Below, one piece after another: positions 1 through 9,158 of a stretch of DNA of 64,000 bases (position 1 is its first letter; the number at the start of each line of letters is the position of its first letter). The stretch is from Leguminivora glycinivorella (taxonomy: Eukaryota; Arthropoda; Insecta; Lepidoptera; Tortricidae), in contig NC_062980.1 in NCBI RefSeq assembly GCF_023078275.1, positions 15,766,783 through 15,830,782 on the forward strand. Direction: 5' to 3'. A program made the position numbers and the translations under genes. The notes below the pieces were generated by a model. It was not told the origin of the DNA. It ran no database searches and saw only the letters and a list, made by a program, of their open reading frames with translations.

Positions 1-664
1 CTGATTCCAAAATTAATGACCAATGTGGAATCTGACATTGCTGACTGTCACTTTGACACAAAAGTCATCATGGGTGTCGTCAAATAGGTTTGCGGGGGTG
101 CTGATTCCAAAATTAATGAACAATGTGGAATCTGACATTGCTGACTGTCACTTTGACACAAAAGTCGTCATGGGTGTCGTAAAATTGGTTTTAGGGGGTG
201 CTGATTCCAAAATTAATGACCAATGTGGAATCTAACATTGCTGACTGCCACTTTGACACAAAAGTCATCATGGGTGTCGTAAAATAGGTTTTAGGGGGTG
301 CTGATTCCAAAAATAATGACTAATGTGGAATCTAACATTGCTGACTGTCACTTTGACACAAAAGTCGTCATGGGTGTCGTCAAATAGGTTTCCGGAGGTG
401 CTGATTTGAAAATTAATGACCGATTTGGAATCTTGACATTGCTGACTGTCACTTTGACACAAAAGTCGTCATGGGTGTCTTCAAAAAGGTTTCGGGGGTG
501 CTGATTCCAAAATTAACGACTATTTTGGAATCTCACAGTGCTAATTGTAATTTTGACACAAAAGGAATCATGGGTGTAGTCAAATAGTTTTTAGGGGGCA
601 CTGATTCCAAAATTAATGAAATGATTTAAAAAGTAATGACCGATTTGGAACCTGACATTGCACA
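1..664 (+). repeat. 100-bp satellite array, forward block
   Basis: About six and a half tandem copies of a 100-bp unit are visible; each begins with ctgattccaaaattaatga (starts at 1, 101, 201, 301, 401, 501 and 601) and contains ctttgacacaaaagtc. The period is exact for the first six copies, and divergence grows toward the right end. The same unit follows in the opposite orientation. No coding potential is supported; open frames here are by-products of the periodicity. Confidence 0.95.
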
Positions 665-667
665 GTA

Positions 668-1930
668 CCCCTGGAAAGGAAACCTATTTGACGACACCCA
701 TAACGACTTTTATGTCAAAGTGACAGTCAGCAATGTCAGATTCCAAATTGATCATTAATATTGAGATCAGTACCCATGAAAACCTATTTGAAGACACCCA
801 TGATCACTTTTGTGTCAAAGTGACAGTCAACAGTGTCAGATTCCAAATTGGTCATTAGTTTTCAAACACCTCCGGATACCTATTTGACGACACCCATGAC
901 GACTTTTGTGTCAAAGTGACAGTCAGCAATGTCAGATTCCAAATTGGTCACTAATTTTGGAATCAGCACCCCCTAAAACCGATTTTACGACACCCATGAC
1001 GACTTTTGTGTCAAAGTGACAGTCAGCAATGTCAGATTGAACATTGGTCATTAATTTTGGAATAAGCACCCCCTAAAACCTATTTTACGACACCCATGAC
1101 GACTTTTGTGTCAGAGTGACAGTCAGCAATGTCAGATTGAACATTGGTCATTAATTTTGGAATCAGCACCCCCTAAAACCTATTTTACGACACCCATGAC
1201 GACTTTTGTGTCAGAGTGACAGTCAGCAATGTCAGATTGAACATTGGTCATTAATTTTGGAATCAGCACCCCCTAAAACCTATTTTACGACACCCATGAC
1301 GACTTTTGTGTCAAAGTGACAGTCAGCAATGTCAGATTCCACATTGGTCATTAATTTTGGAATCAGCACCCCCTAAAACCTATTTTACGACACCCATGAC
1401 GACTTTTGTGTCAAAGTGACAGTCAGCAATGTCAGATTCCAAATTGGTCATTAATTTTGGAATCAGCACCCCTAAAACCTATTTTACGACACCCATGACG
1501 ACTTTTGTGTCAGAGTGACAGTCAGCAATGTCAGATTGAACATTAGTCATTAATTTTGGAATCAGCACCTCCTAAAACCTATTTTACGACACCCATGACG
1601 ACTTTTGTGTCAAAGTGACAGTCAGCAATGTCAGATTCCACATTGGTCATTAATTTTGGAATCAGCACCCCCTAAAACCTATTTTACGACACCCATGACG
1701 ACTTTTGTGTCAAAGTGACAGTCAGCAATGTCAGATTCCAAATTGGTCATTCATTTTGGAATCAGCACCCCCTAAAACCTATTTTACGACACCCATGACG
1801 ACTTTTGTGTCAGAGTGACAGTCAGCAATGTCAGATTGAACATTAGTCATTAATTTTGGAATCAGCACCTCCTAAAACCTATTTTAAGACACCCATGACG
1901 ACTTTTGTGTCAAAGTGACAGTCAGCAATC
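668..1930 (-). repeat. 100-bp satellite array, inverted block with 300-bp higher-order period
   Basis: About twelve and a half copies of the reverse complement of the upstream unit, each carrying cgacacccatgacgac and gtgacagtcagcaatgtcag. From about 1330 to 1930 three unit variants (agattccaca, agattccaaa, agattgaaca) recur in order, so blocks 300 bp apart are nearly identical (1501-1600 versus 1801-1900). That is a higher-order repeat. The array stops abruptly at 1930 within a unit. Confidence 0.95.
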
Positions 1931-2178
1931 TGAGGTACTACATATTCGTAATCTGAAAGTAATCAAGTCAATAATTTCAGTTATTTTGAATCGACTATGA
2001 TTCCGAATTATTGGTAATAGTAATGATTGTATAGATGATTAGTGATTCCTTTACATGTAATGGTAATTTACCGTTTCACTTGATTACATTACAAGTAATC
2101 TGACACCCAGTAGTGTCAGATTACAAAGTAAAATCAAGTAATCGTGTAATCCGGAATCGATTACGATTTCCCCATCTC
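1931..2178. repeat. Truncated MITE-like repeat rich in aagtaatc motifs
   Basis: The segment is dominated by short inverted aagtaatc / gattact words and ends with ccccatctctg. That end resembles the terminal inverted repeat of the hAT MITE at 55.5 kb (tagagatgggta read in reverse). The left terminus is missing where the satellite begins, so this looks like a right-hand fragment. Classification as hAT is an inference from the terminus only. Confidence 0.45.
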
Positions 2179-2180
2179 TG

Positions 2181-2385
2181 GGTTTAGTTATATGGTTCAT
2201 TGGTACTGGTGACCACCATCTGGCTCCATCATCAGACCCTGAGTACCACCTCTTGTCAAAGGTCTTGTTGAGACGAACCCAACGAGCCTAAACACGAAGT
2301 CGTTTACTTACATGGTTCACTGGTACTGGTGACCACCTTCTGGCTCCATCATCAGATCCCGAGTACCATCTTGATGTGTCTTATC
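2181..2385. repeat. Tandemly duplicated 120-bp repeat
   Basis: The phrase ggtactggtgaccacc followed by tctggctccatcatcaga and gagtacca occurs at about 2191 and again at about 2311, a period of 120 bp with few differences. No open frame or terminal repeat is seen. The family is not identified. Confidence 0.7.
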
Positions 2386-3495
2386 ATCTTGACCGTATTG
2401 TAATTTTCACATTTTTATCATCACAACGTTGTAATACTTTAACATTTAAACATAACAAAGTATTACAAAAGCAAATATTTACGGATCTAGGATCAAATTC
2501 GTTGGTCGCTGTTTACACACACACAATGCGAGGATAGCCCGTGTAGAAACAAGGCGTCCGACCCACACAACAATAAATATTCTCGACGTTTGCGATGAAA
2601 ACTCGGAGACCAAAGTGACATACGTCTTACCTCCTCGAGCTCCGGCGCGGCACTGAAATCGCAGGCGTCCGTCGCCGGTAAAATAGCGACAGGAAGGCTA
2701 GTTTTCAAAAAATTGGCAAAAAATCATGATAAAATATTATAACGACAAATGGATAACAGCAGTTTAAGCACATTGTGCAGATTATTTATATACTAAAATA
2801 ACTTCGATAACATGTAGATTTTCGGAGAAATGATCACTTGTTTCGATGTATTTTCAAGACAAAATTGAGTTCGTTTTACTTTCAATTTCTCAATTTCAAA
2901 GGATTAAATGATAAATATTGTTTAATGGGCCTTAAGTACAAGATATTTGGAACTTAAATTTACCTCATTTATGAGAGTGATCTTATCAAATTGTACATAA
3001 TAAGAGCTCCGAATTCTGTGCTTCACGCGGTTTTTCCTAAACGAGCATCAGAAAAACAATCATTACTAATTGAAAAAGCTTTTTTTTTCATATGTTTTTT
3101 ATTTAACCGACAGTTAATAAGATGTTCTAACTGAAACAAGTACTTTCACTGTCTTTTAGTATGAGTAAAGTGTACAATTTTGTCGATAAATATTGTGCAT
3201 TTTACAATATATCGCCTTTTTTTGTCATAGCGCTCTTAAGGTTGATTATGTATAAAAATATTTATATAGGTACCTAATCTGAAAAAGAATCAACCTTATT
3301 ATAGCAGAATGGATTTACCAAAGTTTGAAGTTAAGCGACACAATTCTCATCCATTCCCTACTAGTAATAAATAAATACATCTCTGAATAAATATTGGGTT
3401 ATACTTACGTTTGTAATCAATAAAATTGTCTCGGTTGAATTGAAATTCTAATAAATTAGTAAACAATGAGTAACAAAATTTGTTTTATTAACCAA
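2386..3495. other. Mostly AT-rich intergenic DNA with one CpG-rich island
   Basis: Mostly AT-rich DNA with no recognised element. The exception is about 2500-2700, which is CpG-rich and on the minus strand contains gaggag followed by gtaagacg, a good 5' splice-site match at 2631/2630. The frame before it has no in-frame ATG, so if real it would be an internal exon (about 2631-2698, acceptor ctag). No homology is recognised and a chance match is quite possible. Confidence 0.3.
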
Positions 3496-3627
3496 GGGCC
3501 CATTTCTCGAAGCTACAAGTTACAATTTACAAACGGTTGTCAATGTCTAACATGACAAGTTGGAAAGAGATCCGACTTCCGCTTGTAAGCTTGTAACGTG
3601 TAACTTTCTGTTTTGAGAAATGGGCCC
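3496..3627. mobile_element. Palindromic MITE, gggcccatttctc ends
   Basis: A 132-bp element with 13-bp terminal inverted repeats: gggcccatttctc at 3496 and its complement gagaaatgggccc ending at 3627. Inner bases also partly mirror each other (tacaagttaca against tgtaac). No target duplication is evident. There is no coding capacity; superfamily undetermined. Confidence 0.75.
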
Positions 3628-3673
3628 CAGTGGTCTTCATGTCTAGGTATCTTAACTGTAGACGTAGGGCCAG

Positions 3674-3954
3674 TCACTGATTAATGTTAAATATGGCGGG
3701 GTAGCTCTCACTCCTAAGAGAACAGTCAAAACCATCTATACGATGAATAATTACAATTACAGACGGTTTGATGCAACGTACCCTTAGGGTGAGTAGCTGG
3801 TGCTACGGGTCGGGTAAGGGGTAAACTTTTCATTCGTGTATGAGAAGTTTTTACAGTTTGGTAACTGTAAAAACTTCTCATACACGAATGAAAAGTTTTG
3901 ACAGTTCTATACGGGATGTCAGCTGCCGCGGCATATTTGACATTGATCAGTGTG
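3674..3954. mobile_element. Fold-back element with a perfect 36-bp hairpin
   Basis: The outer arms (about 3675-3706 and 3921-3953) are an imperfect inverted repeat sharing cactgat, aatgt and aaatatg words. Inside lies a perfect hairpin: 3823-3858 is exactly complementary to 3863-3898, with a 4-base loop (3859-3862). The whole reads as a non-autonomous fold-back DNA element. Superfamily unknown. Confidence 0.75.
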
Positions 3955-4750
3955 TTAAAGTGTGTTGGTATATACAACTCGCCCTTATTGAGTCATCGTT
4001 CGTCATTCCGCCGCCGATTTCGTTGCTCATTGTTGGGCTATCCATCGTTATAGCACAGAATATATAATAGTACAAGTACAGAAGGCCCACTGCTTTGATG
4101 TTCACGACATGCCGCCTTTTTAAATGCCTACAAAATTCTAACAAAGAAACGAGCCGCACGTGCGCGACGCCCGGCGATAGGGTTCCCTACGGATTAAAAC
4201 GATTTAATACTCAGATAAAATGTTATACTATTATATTCAAGTCGTGGGTACTTTCTAGGTATAAATATATAGTATTTATAAATTTTTGTTTAAGTTCCAA
4301 TATCACAAGCCTTATTGAATCTTTTCGGGGCCTTAATCAATAGTAGATCTGTGTAAACATGTCCCATGGTATTTATTTTATTCATGATATCTATTTAACT
4401 AAGCATTATTAGCCATTCCACACGCGGACATCGCATATGAACCTTAAAAAAAACTCGCGACGTAAAGTAACATTAGAAAGTGCGAACGTGCGTTCCGTGA
4501 GAACGCGCGCTACCCCTGATTAGGCCGCGAACTCGCGGCCGCCGGCATGTACTTGTAGCGCGGCGATAGAATCGCGGAGTGAGCCGCCCTTGGTTATAGC
4601 AGGCTCGGTGCTCGGCGAAGAGATCGGCCTTTTGCTGGGCTAGCTTGGAATGAGAATGCGCATAGTCGGTCGCCCTGTTGCCCGGGCGGGCGCGACGCAG
4701 GGCGGCGGTTGCTGAGTTTCCTGGGTGGGCTCGTTGAACAATTCAATGAT
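3955..4750. other. Gene-free stretch with a GC-rich block
   Basis: AT-rich to about 4430. From about 4440 to 4745 it becomes strongly GC- and CpG-rich, with gaactcgcggccgccgg and cgggcgggcgcgacgc. The block has no long open frame, box A/B motifs or terminal repeats that I can see. It may be a repeat fragment or an unmethylated regulatory island; nothing in the sequence decides. Confidence 0.35.
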
Positions 4751-4751
4751 T

Positions 4752-4960
4752 TTAGGGTTTCGTAGTGAGAATGGGCAAGAACGGAAACCTTATAGTTTTG
4801 TCATGTCCGTCCGTCTGTCCGTATTTCACAGCCGCTTTACTCAGTAACCATAAAGCCTACGTTGATCAATTTTTACACGAAGGTGTGTTTTGAGTGCCGC
4901 TACTAGGATTTGTAGATAAATAATGAAAAAAAATTAGGGGAGAGGGGGCACTTCATACAT
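4752..4960 (+). repeat. Truncated gggttccgta-type interspersed repeat
   Basis: Begins agggtttcgta and continues ggaaaccttatagttttg, tgtccgtccgtctgtccg and cacagccgcttt. This is the same family as 6303-6420, 7323-7536 and 22560-22827. These are short non-coding dispersed repeats very common in Lepidoptera; this copy is 3'-truncated, lacking the ttggccggttt end. Confidence 0.6.
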
Positions 4961-5144
4961 GTAACTAAGTAATTTTTTTTATTTAGCAAATATCCTAGTG
5001 TGGTAGGTACCTACTTTATTAAATAATCGCTCTTTTTATGCCAAAACTCAAATTACGATGACAATAATTTAGTTTATTTTTTCGTAATGATCACTCCTTC
5101 AACCTATAAAGGTTCAATGACCTCGCCGAGAAATATTAATCCTG

Positions 5145-5300
5145 TCAACAAATGTTGATCAGATGGGTTGTGACATCAGGTAATGGTTGATCCGTTGGCA
5201 ACAGTTAATATGAACAGTTTTTGTTGATCTGATGTATGACTGACTCTGCATACAGATGATGCTCGATCAGATCTGATATCTGATCAACAATAGTTGTCCC
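5145..5300 (+). mobile_element. gttgatc MITE, copy 1
   Basis: Contains tgttgatcagatgggttg, gttgatccgttggcaa and cagtttttgttgatctgatg. The same block occurs inverted at about 11640-11800, so this is a dispersed non-autonomous element. Many gttgatc/gatcaac words give internal palindromy. No coding capacity; superfamily unknown. Confidence 0.7.
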
Positions 5301-5324
5301 TTCTGGTTAGGTTACGTTAAGTCC

Positions 5325-5790
5325 AAATAGGAGGAGGTAGGGCATAGCGAATGATATTCCGCTTTGTGTGGTAGGGCACAGCACAGCGGATATTGTCTCG
5401 CTCGAATCTAGAGCAGAGCCCAACTGGGGAAGTACCTCCGCCTTACAGAAGACCGCAGCCATATAGCACTAGACCCTACTCATAGTGTTGTGTTCCTGCC
5501 CCGGTGAGTAAGGTTGCCAGAGCTCAACGAGGGTGCGGGGTGCTGACGACGGGAGGACACTTACGGAACTAATTTGTTCCGTCTATTGTCCTTTGAGTCG
5601 TCGGCAACCCAAACCCTCCTTTGAACTTGTACACTCCTTTTTGCTGTGCACACACAGCAAAGGGGAGTGTACAAGTTTCTAATGGGGTGCGACACTCTTT
5701 GAGTTGCAGGCGTCCATAGGTTACGTTGACCGCTTTTTATCAGGCGGACCGTATGCTTGTTTGCCACCGACGTAGTATAGAAAAAAAAAT
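5325..5790 (+). mobile_element. 3' end of a non-LTR retrotransposon with A-rich tail
   Basis: A GC-balanced segment containing gcgaatgatattccgc, aggttgccagagctcaacg and cttgtttgccaccgacg, ending in an A-run at about 5779-5790. I recognise this as a conserved LINE or SINE 3' terminal region widespread in Lepidoptera. An inverted pair (cttgtacactcctttt and aggggagtgtacaag) forms a strong stem at about 5626-5676. Only the non-coding tail is present, as in a 5'-truncated insertion. Confidence 0.6.
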
Positions 5791-6302
5791 AAGATTCACC
5801 TTTTTAACACGTATCACATGTCTTTTTATTTTAAAAATAGTATTTTTTACAGTTTAAAATCCTAGCTAAAAAGTTTTATTGTAAATATGACAAATAAGCC
5901 TGCGGCCTCACGTGCTTGGGAGCCTCTCAGAGACGCTCCAGGCCTTCGGCCCTATGCGGAGCTCGGCTTCCGGCCCTCGCTGGGTTTCGAAGCTCAGCGT
6001 TGGGCCTCCGGCCCGCCGCTTCGCTTTTCAGACACTTTTATTATTGTTGCGTGGGAGCACTTGTAGTTGTCCGTCCGGAGCTCGGCCTACGGCCTCGCGT
6101 GCTTGGGAGGCTTGATATATTGTTGGATAGGTATTTAAAAAGGAAAAGGGGTTTACCGAAATCATTTTTTGATATTGTTAATATTTTCGGAAATAATTGC
6201 TCCAAAAGTAAAAAAATGGGTGTCTGCCCGCTAAGACTTATATGTATTCTGTGGTTCCATTTATAATTTGCGGTTGTGTAGAATCTCTGCTACAACTATT
6301 GC
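5791..6302. repeat. GC-rich repeat and a fragment of the ccggcc-end family
   Basis: About 5890-6115 is a GC-rich run of gcctncggcc and ggcttcggcctc words, which leaves long chance open frames with biased composition. About 6168-6240 contains tttcggaaataattgctcc, shared with 22590-22640, so it is a fragment of that dispersed family. No gene is supported. Confidence 0.5.
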
Positions 6303-6425
6303 TAGGGTTCCGTAAGCCAAGATGGCAAAAACGGAACCTTTATAGTTTCGCCATGTCTGTCTGTCTCTCTATCTGTTTGTCTGTCCGAGGGTAATTTCAG
6401 AGACCGTTTGCACTAGAAAGCTGTT
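6303..6425 (+). repeat. Truncated gggttccgta repeat
   Basis: Starts tagggttccgtaagcc, then ggcaaaaacggaaccttta and gtctgtctgtctctc. Same family as 4752 and 7323, truncated on the right. Between here and 6637 is AT-rich DNA with no recognised feature. Confidence 0.6.
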
Positions 6426-6636
6426 ATTTGGCATGAATATACAAATGTGAGTGTATTTTAGTAAAACGTCCCACTTTGCCGTTTACCATTAAGGCGAGAT
6501 TTACTTGTATTTTAATATGAATAAACTGACCAAGCGGCTTTATAGCAATCGACAAAGAGGGACGTTTTGCTGTGCACACTCACAAATAATTATTAGTTAT
6601 TAGGTATGTGACTAACATAATAAAGGGCATTAAAAC

Positions 6637-7087
6637 TAGGCTTGTGCCGTTTCGTTCGTTGATCGGAGCGCTCCGATCTCTTTCAATCGCTCCCACGAAC
6701 TAGTTCGCTCTTTTAGGTCTTTTGCTCATTTAGTTCAGCCAGACCAGCGACCATTGCGGTCGGAAAGATCAGAACGAATGGGACCGAATAGTGTCAAAAT
6801 GATACTAACAGTCCACAGAGAGTAACATTCCGGGCCCAAAGGTTGTAAGTAACCGAACTTTAATATCAAAAATTTGACGTTTTTTTTGTTGCTCTGCTAA
6901 GTAGCTCTCGCTCTCAGTCGGCGCAGTCACACATTCGTTCTCGATCCAAACCGCTCGCGCTCGCCGATCCTATACTGAACTAAATGAGCAAAGACCGAAT
7001 CTTGGAGCCTGGAAAGATTCAGTTCATTTCGGTCATTGATGGGATTTTATTCCTAACAGTTCATAGTTCGTGAACGACACAAGCCTA
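6637..7087. mobile_element. hAT MITE with perfect 8-bp target duplication
   Basis: The ends are taggcttgtgccgtt and aacgacacaagccta, an imperfect terminal inverted repeat. They are flanked by the identical octamer attaaaac at 6629-6636 and 7088-7095. An 8-bp duplication is the hAT signature. The 451-bp interior is non-coding and has mirrored ctcgctc/gatcgg-type words near each end. Superfamily follows from established target-site size; the boundaries are directly seen. Confidence 0.88.
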
Positions 7088-7322
7088 ATTAAAACACGAG
7101 TGCGGTTTTATGAAACGAGCTGTATTAGGTGAGTTTCATAATAAGATCACACTATTGTTTTAAAACCTAATTATGTGCAATATACAATTGTATACATAAC
7201 TTTATCCATATAAATAATATTATAATATCTAAAAATATATAGGCTACATTTATTTGTTTACGGTCTCTCAAAACAAATGACGCGCGCCTGTGCTGAGGCG
7301 CGCACGGCCTCCGGGTGATAAT

Positions 7323-7536
7323 TAGGGTTCCGTACTTAAGGGTAAAACGGGACCCTATCACTAAGTCTTCGCTGTCCGTCTGTCTGTCACCAGGCTGTAT
7401 CTCATGAACCGTGATAGTTAGACAATTGAATTCTTTACGGATAATGTATTTATGTTGTTATAACAACAAATACTAAAAACATAATAAAGTGAATATCAAA
7501 ACGGATAATGGTACGGAACGCACTTGGCCGGTTTTA
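7323..7536 (+). repeat. Complete-looking gggttccgta ... ttggccggttt repeat
   Basis: Runs from agggttccgtacttaag through gtctgtctgtcaccaggc and ctcatgaaccgtgatag to acgcacttggccggtttt. Both conserved ends of the family are present, so this is the best-preserved copy here, about 214 bp. It is non-coding and probably a non-autonomous element; class uncertain. Confidence 0.65.
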
Positions 7537-7539
7537 TTA

Positions 7540-7968
7540 CTGTACGATATCGGCACAGAATAAGTAATAATACTACATAATATGGGCATCGGTTGCTGAC
7601 AGCGTGATAGTAGAGATTACATACCTAGGCCGTTTAAGTGGGAAATGTCTCGTATACCATGTAATGGTCGGCTGAGGCGAAGCCGAGGTGGACTAGCATG
7701 TGATTCGAAGCTTTCCCATTTACCGACCGAGGTTTGTATAGGTACTATTTTTCTGTAAATCCGCCAAACGATGCGGGCTGTAGAGAATACCTATTCGATC
7801 AGCTGATCGTAAAAACCGGCTCCATATTGGAGTGACAAGGCCTAGGCCGGGAAAGTTGTACGAAATTCCATTACAAGTCCTCTTCTATTGCCACGCTCTA
7901 AATGGGTACTTCCGAGCCTATTTTTAGGCACGTATGACATTTCTCTGCATACTTGAGAATAAGTTATT
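7540..7968. other. Gene-free stretch
   Basis: No coding region recognised. A short imperfect palindrome around 7676-7692 (ggctgaggcgaagccga) and mixed-composition DNA are all that is seen. It probably contains fragments of dispersed repeats that I cannot name. Confidence 0.3.
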
Positions 7969-7969
7969 T

Positions 7970-8700
7970 TCCCCTCACTAGCTCGGAAACACATGTTTTG
8001 TCCTTTAATATCAGCGGGTAAAAACGCATTTTATCCACTAGTGGATAAAGTAATTTGACCTTGAATAGAGGCAAATTTTCTGCTTTAAAATTGATAAAAG
8101 TGGGTTAATCTAGTTATGAAGATGTTTTACCACCTGTGGAACTATTGGAAGCAGTGATAAACGCGTTTTTTGCGTTGTACTTTCCTCGCTATAGTGGAAA
8201 AAGTTTTTCCCCTGACTACCTTGGAAACACGTGTTTTGTCCTTTAATACCAGCGGGTAAAAACGCATTTTATCCTTTAGTGGGTAAAGTAATTTTGCATT
8301 GAATAAAGTCAAATTAACTGCTTTGAAATTGATAAAAGTAGGTGAATCTAGTAATAAAGATGATTTACCACCTGTGGAACTACTGGAAGCAGTGATAAAC
8401 GCATTTTTTTGCGTTGTAGTTTCCTCGCTATAGTGAGGGGAAAAGTTTTGTGTTACACTCGGGTGCAAATGTATTTTACTTCTCGTGTTTTAAAAAACTC
8501 ACAAGTTCAGGATTCTATTCAACTATAGAATCCTTTCACTTGCTCGTTTTTCAATTCCACACTCGGCGTTAAAATACAACTTTGCCCCCTTGTATAACAA
8601 ATAACGTGTTACACACGAGTGCAATGTATTTTACTTCTCGTGTAAAATGTATTTTAATTCCACACTCGGCGTTAAAATACAACTTTGCACTCTTGTATAA
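7970..8700 (+). repeat. Dispersed repeat with an internal ~240-bp tandem duplication
   Basis: The segment ggaaacacatgttttgtcc ... tttcctcgctatagtg occurs at about 7985-8200 and again at about 8222-8440, diverged by roughly a tenth. It continues through tgttacactcgggtgcaa and ttccacactcggcgtta, the latter occurring twice. An inverted partial copy lies at 24620-24815. Non-coding; probably a large non-autonomous DNA element. Confidence 0.65.
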
Positions 8701-9075
8701 TAAATAACTATTTCACCACCCCAACTGGTAAAGGCTTTCTTTGCTATTCGAAAACAGATAGCAAAATTTCATTTAATCCACAAGAGTGCAAAGTAATTTC
8801 ATACAAATTTTAACTTTATGCCTTAAGTGGGCTGGTAGATTTTACTTATAAATGATGATTTTGAATCATAAATATTGAATTATTCAATGGATTTGATTTA
8901 GTTTCATGTTTTATACTCAGTACTTTGTTCGTGTTGGTGTGGTGAAAAAGTTTGTGTTTCACTCGGTGGCAAAGTTTGTTTAACCTTCGTACCTTGAAAT
9001 CCTCGCAACGCTCAAGATTCCACTTTTTGAATCTTTAATCTCTTAATATTGGAATCTTTCGCTTGCTAATATTGG
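8700..9075 (+). repeat. Dispersed repeat shared with 51.1-51.5 kb
   Basis: Contains gaaaacagatagcaaaattt, agagtgcaaagtaatttcat, tgtttcactcggtggcaaag and aatattggcacgtgcggtt. The same ordered blocks occur at 51110-51540, where the second half is inverted relative to the first, and the last block also near 25530. No coding frame; class unknown. Confidence 0.6.
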
Positions 9076-9158
9076 CACGTGCGGTTTTTTTCATATGGTT
9101 TATTGTTATTTATCGTAAGTTTTAGTATTTAATTGTTAATAATTTTAAGCCTGTTTGG

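Noticed and set aside
4440..4745. GC-rich block as an rRNA fragment or CpG-island promoter
   Set aside because: No recognisable rRNA core sequence, no TATA/initiator arrangement or adjacent gene; left as unassigned.
5912..6266. Long frames in the GC-rich block near 6 kb
   Set aside because: Biased gcc/ggc repeat words remove stop codons; two overlapping frames are equally open and neither has a domain.
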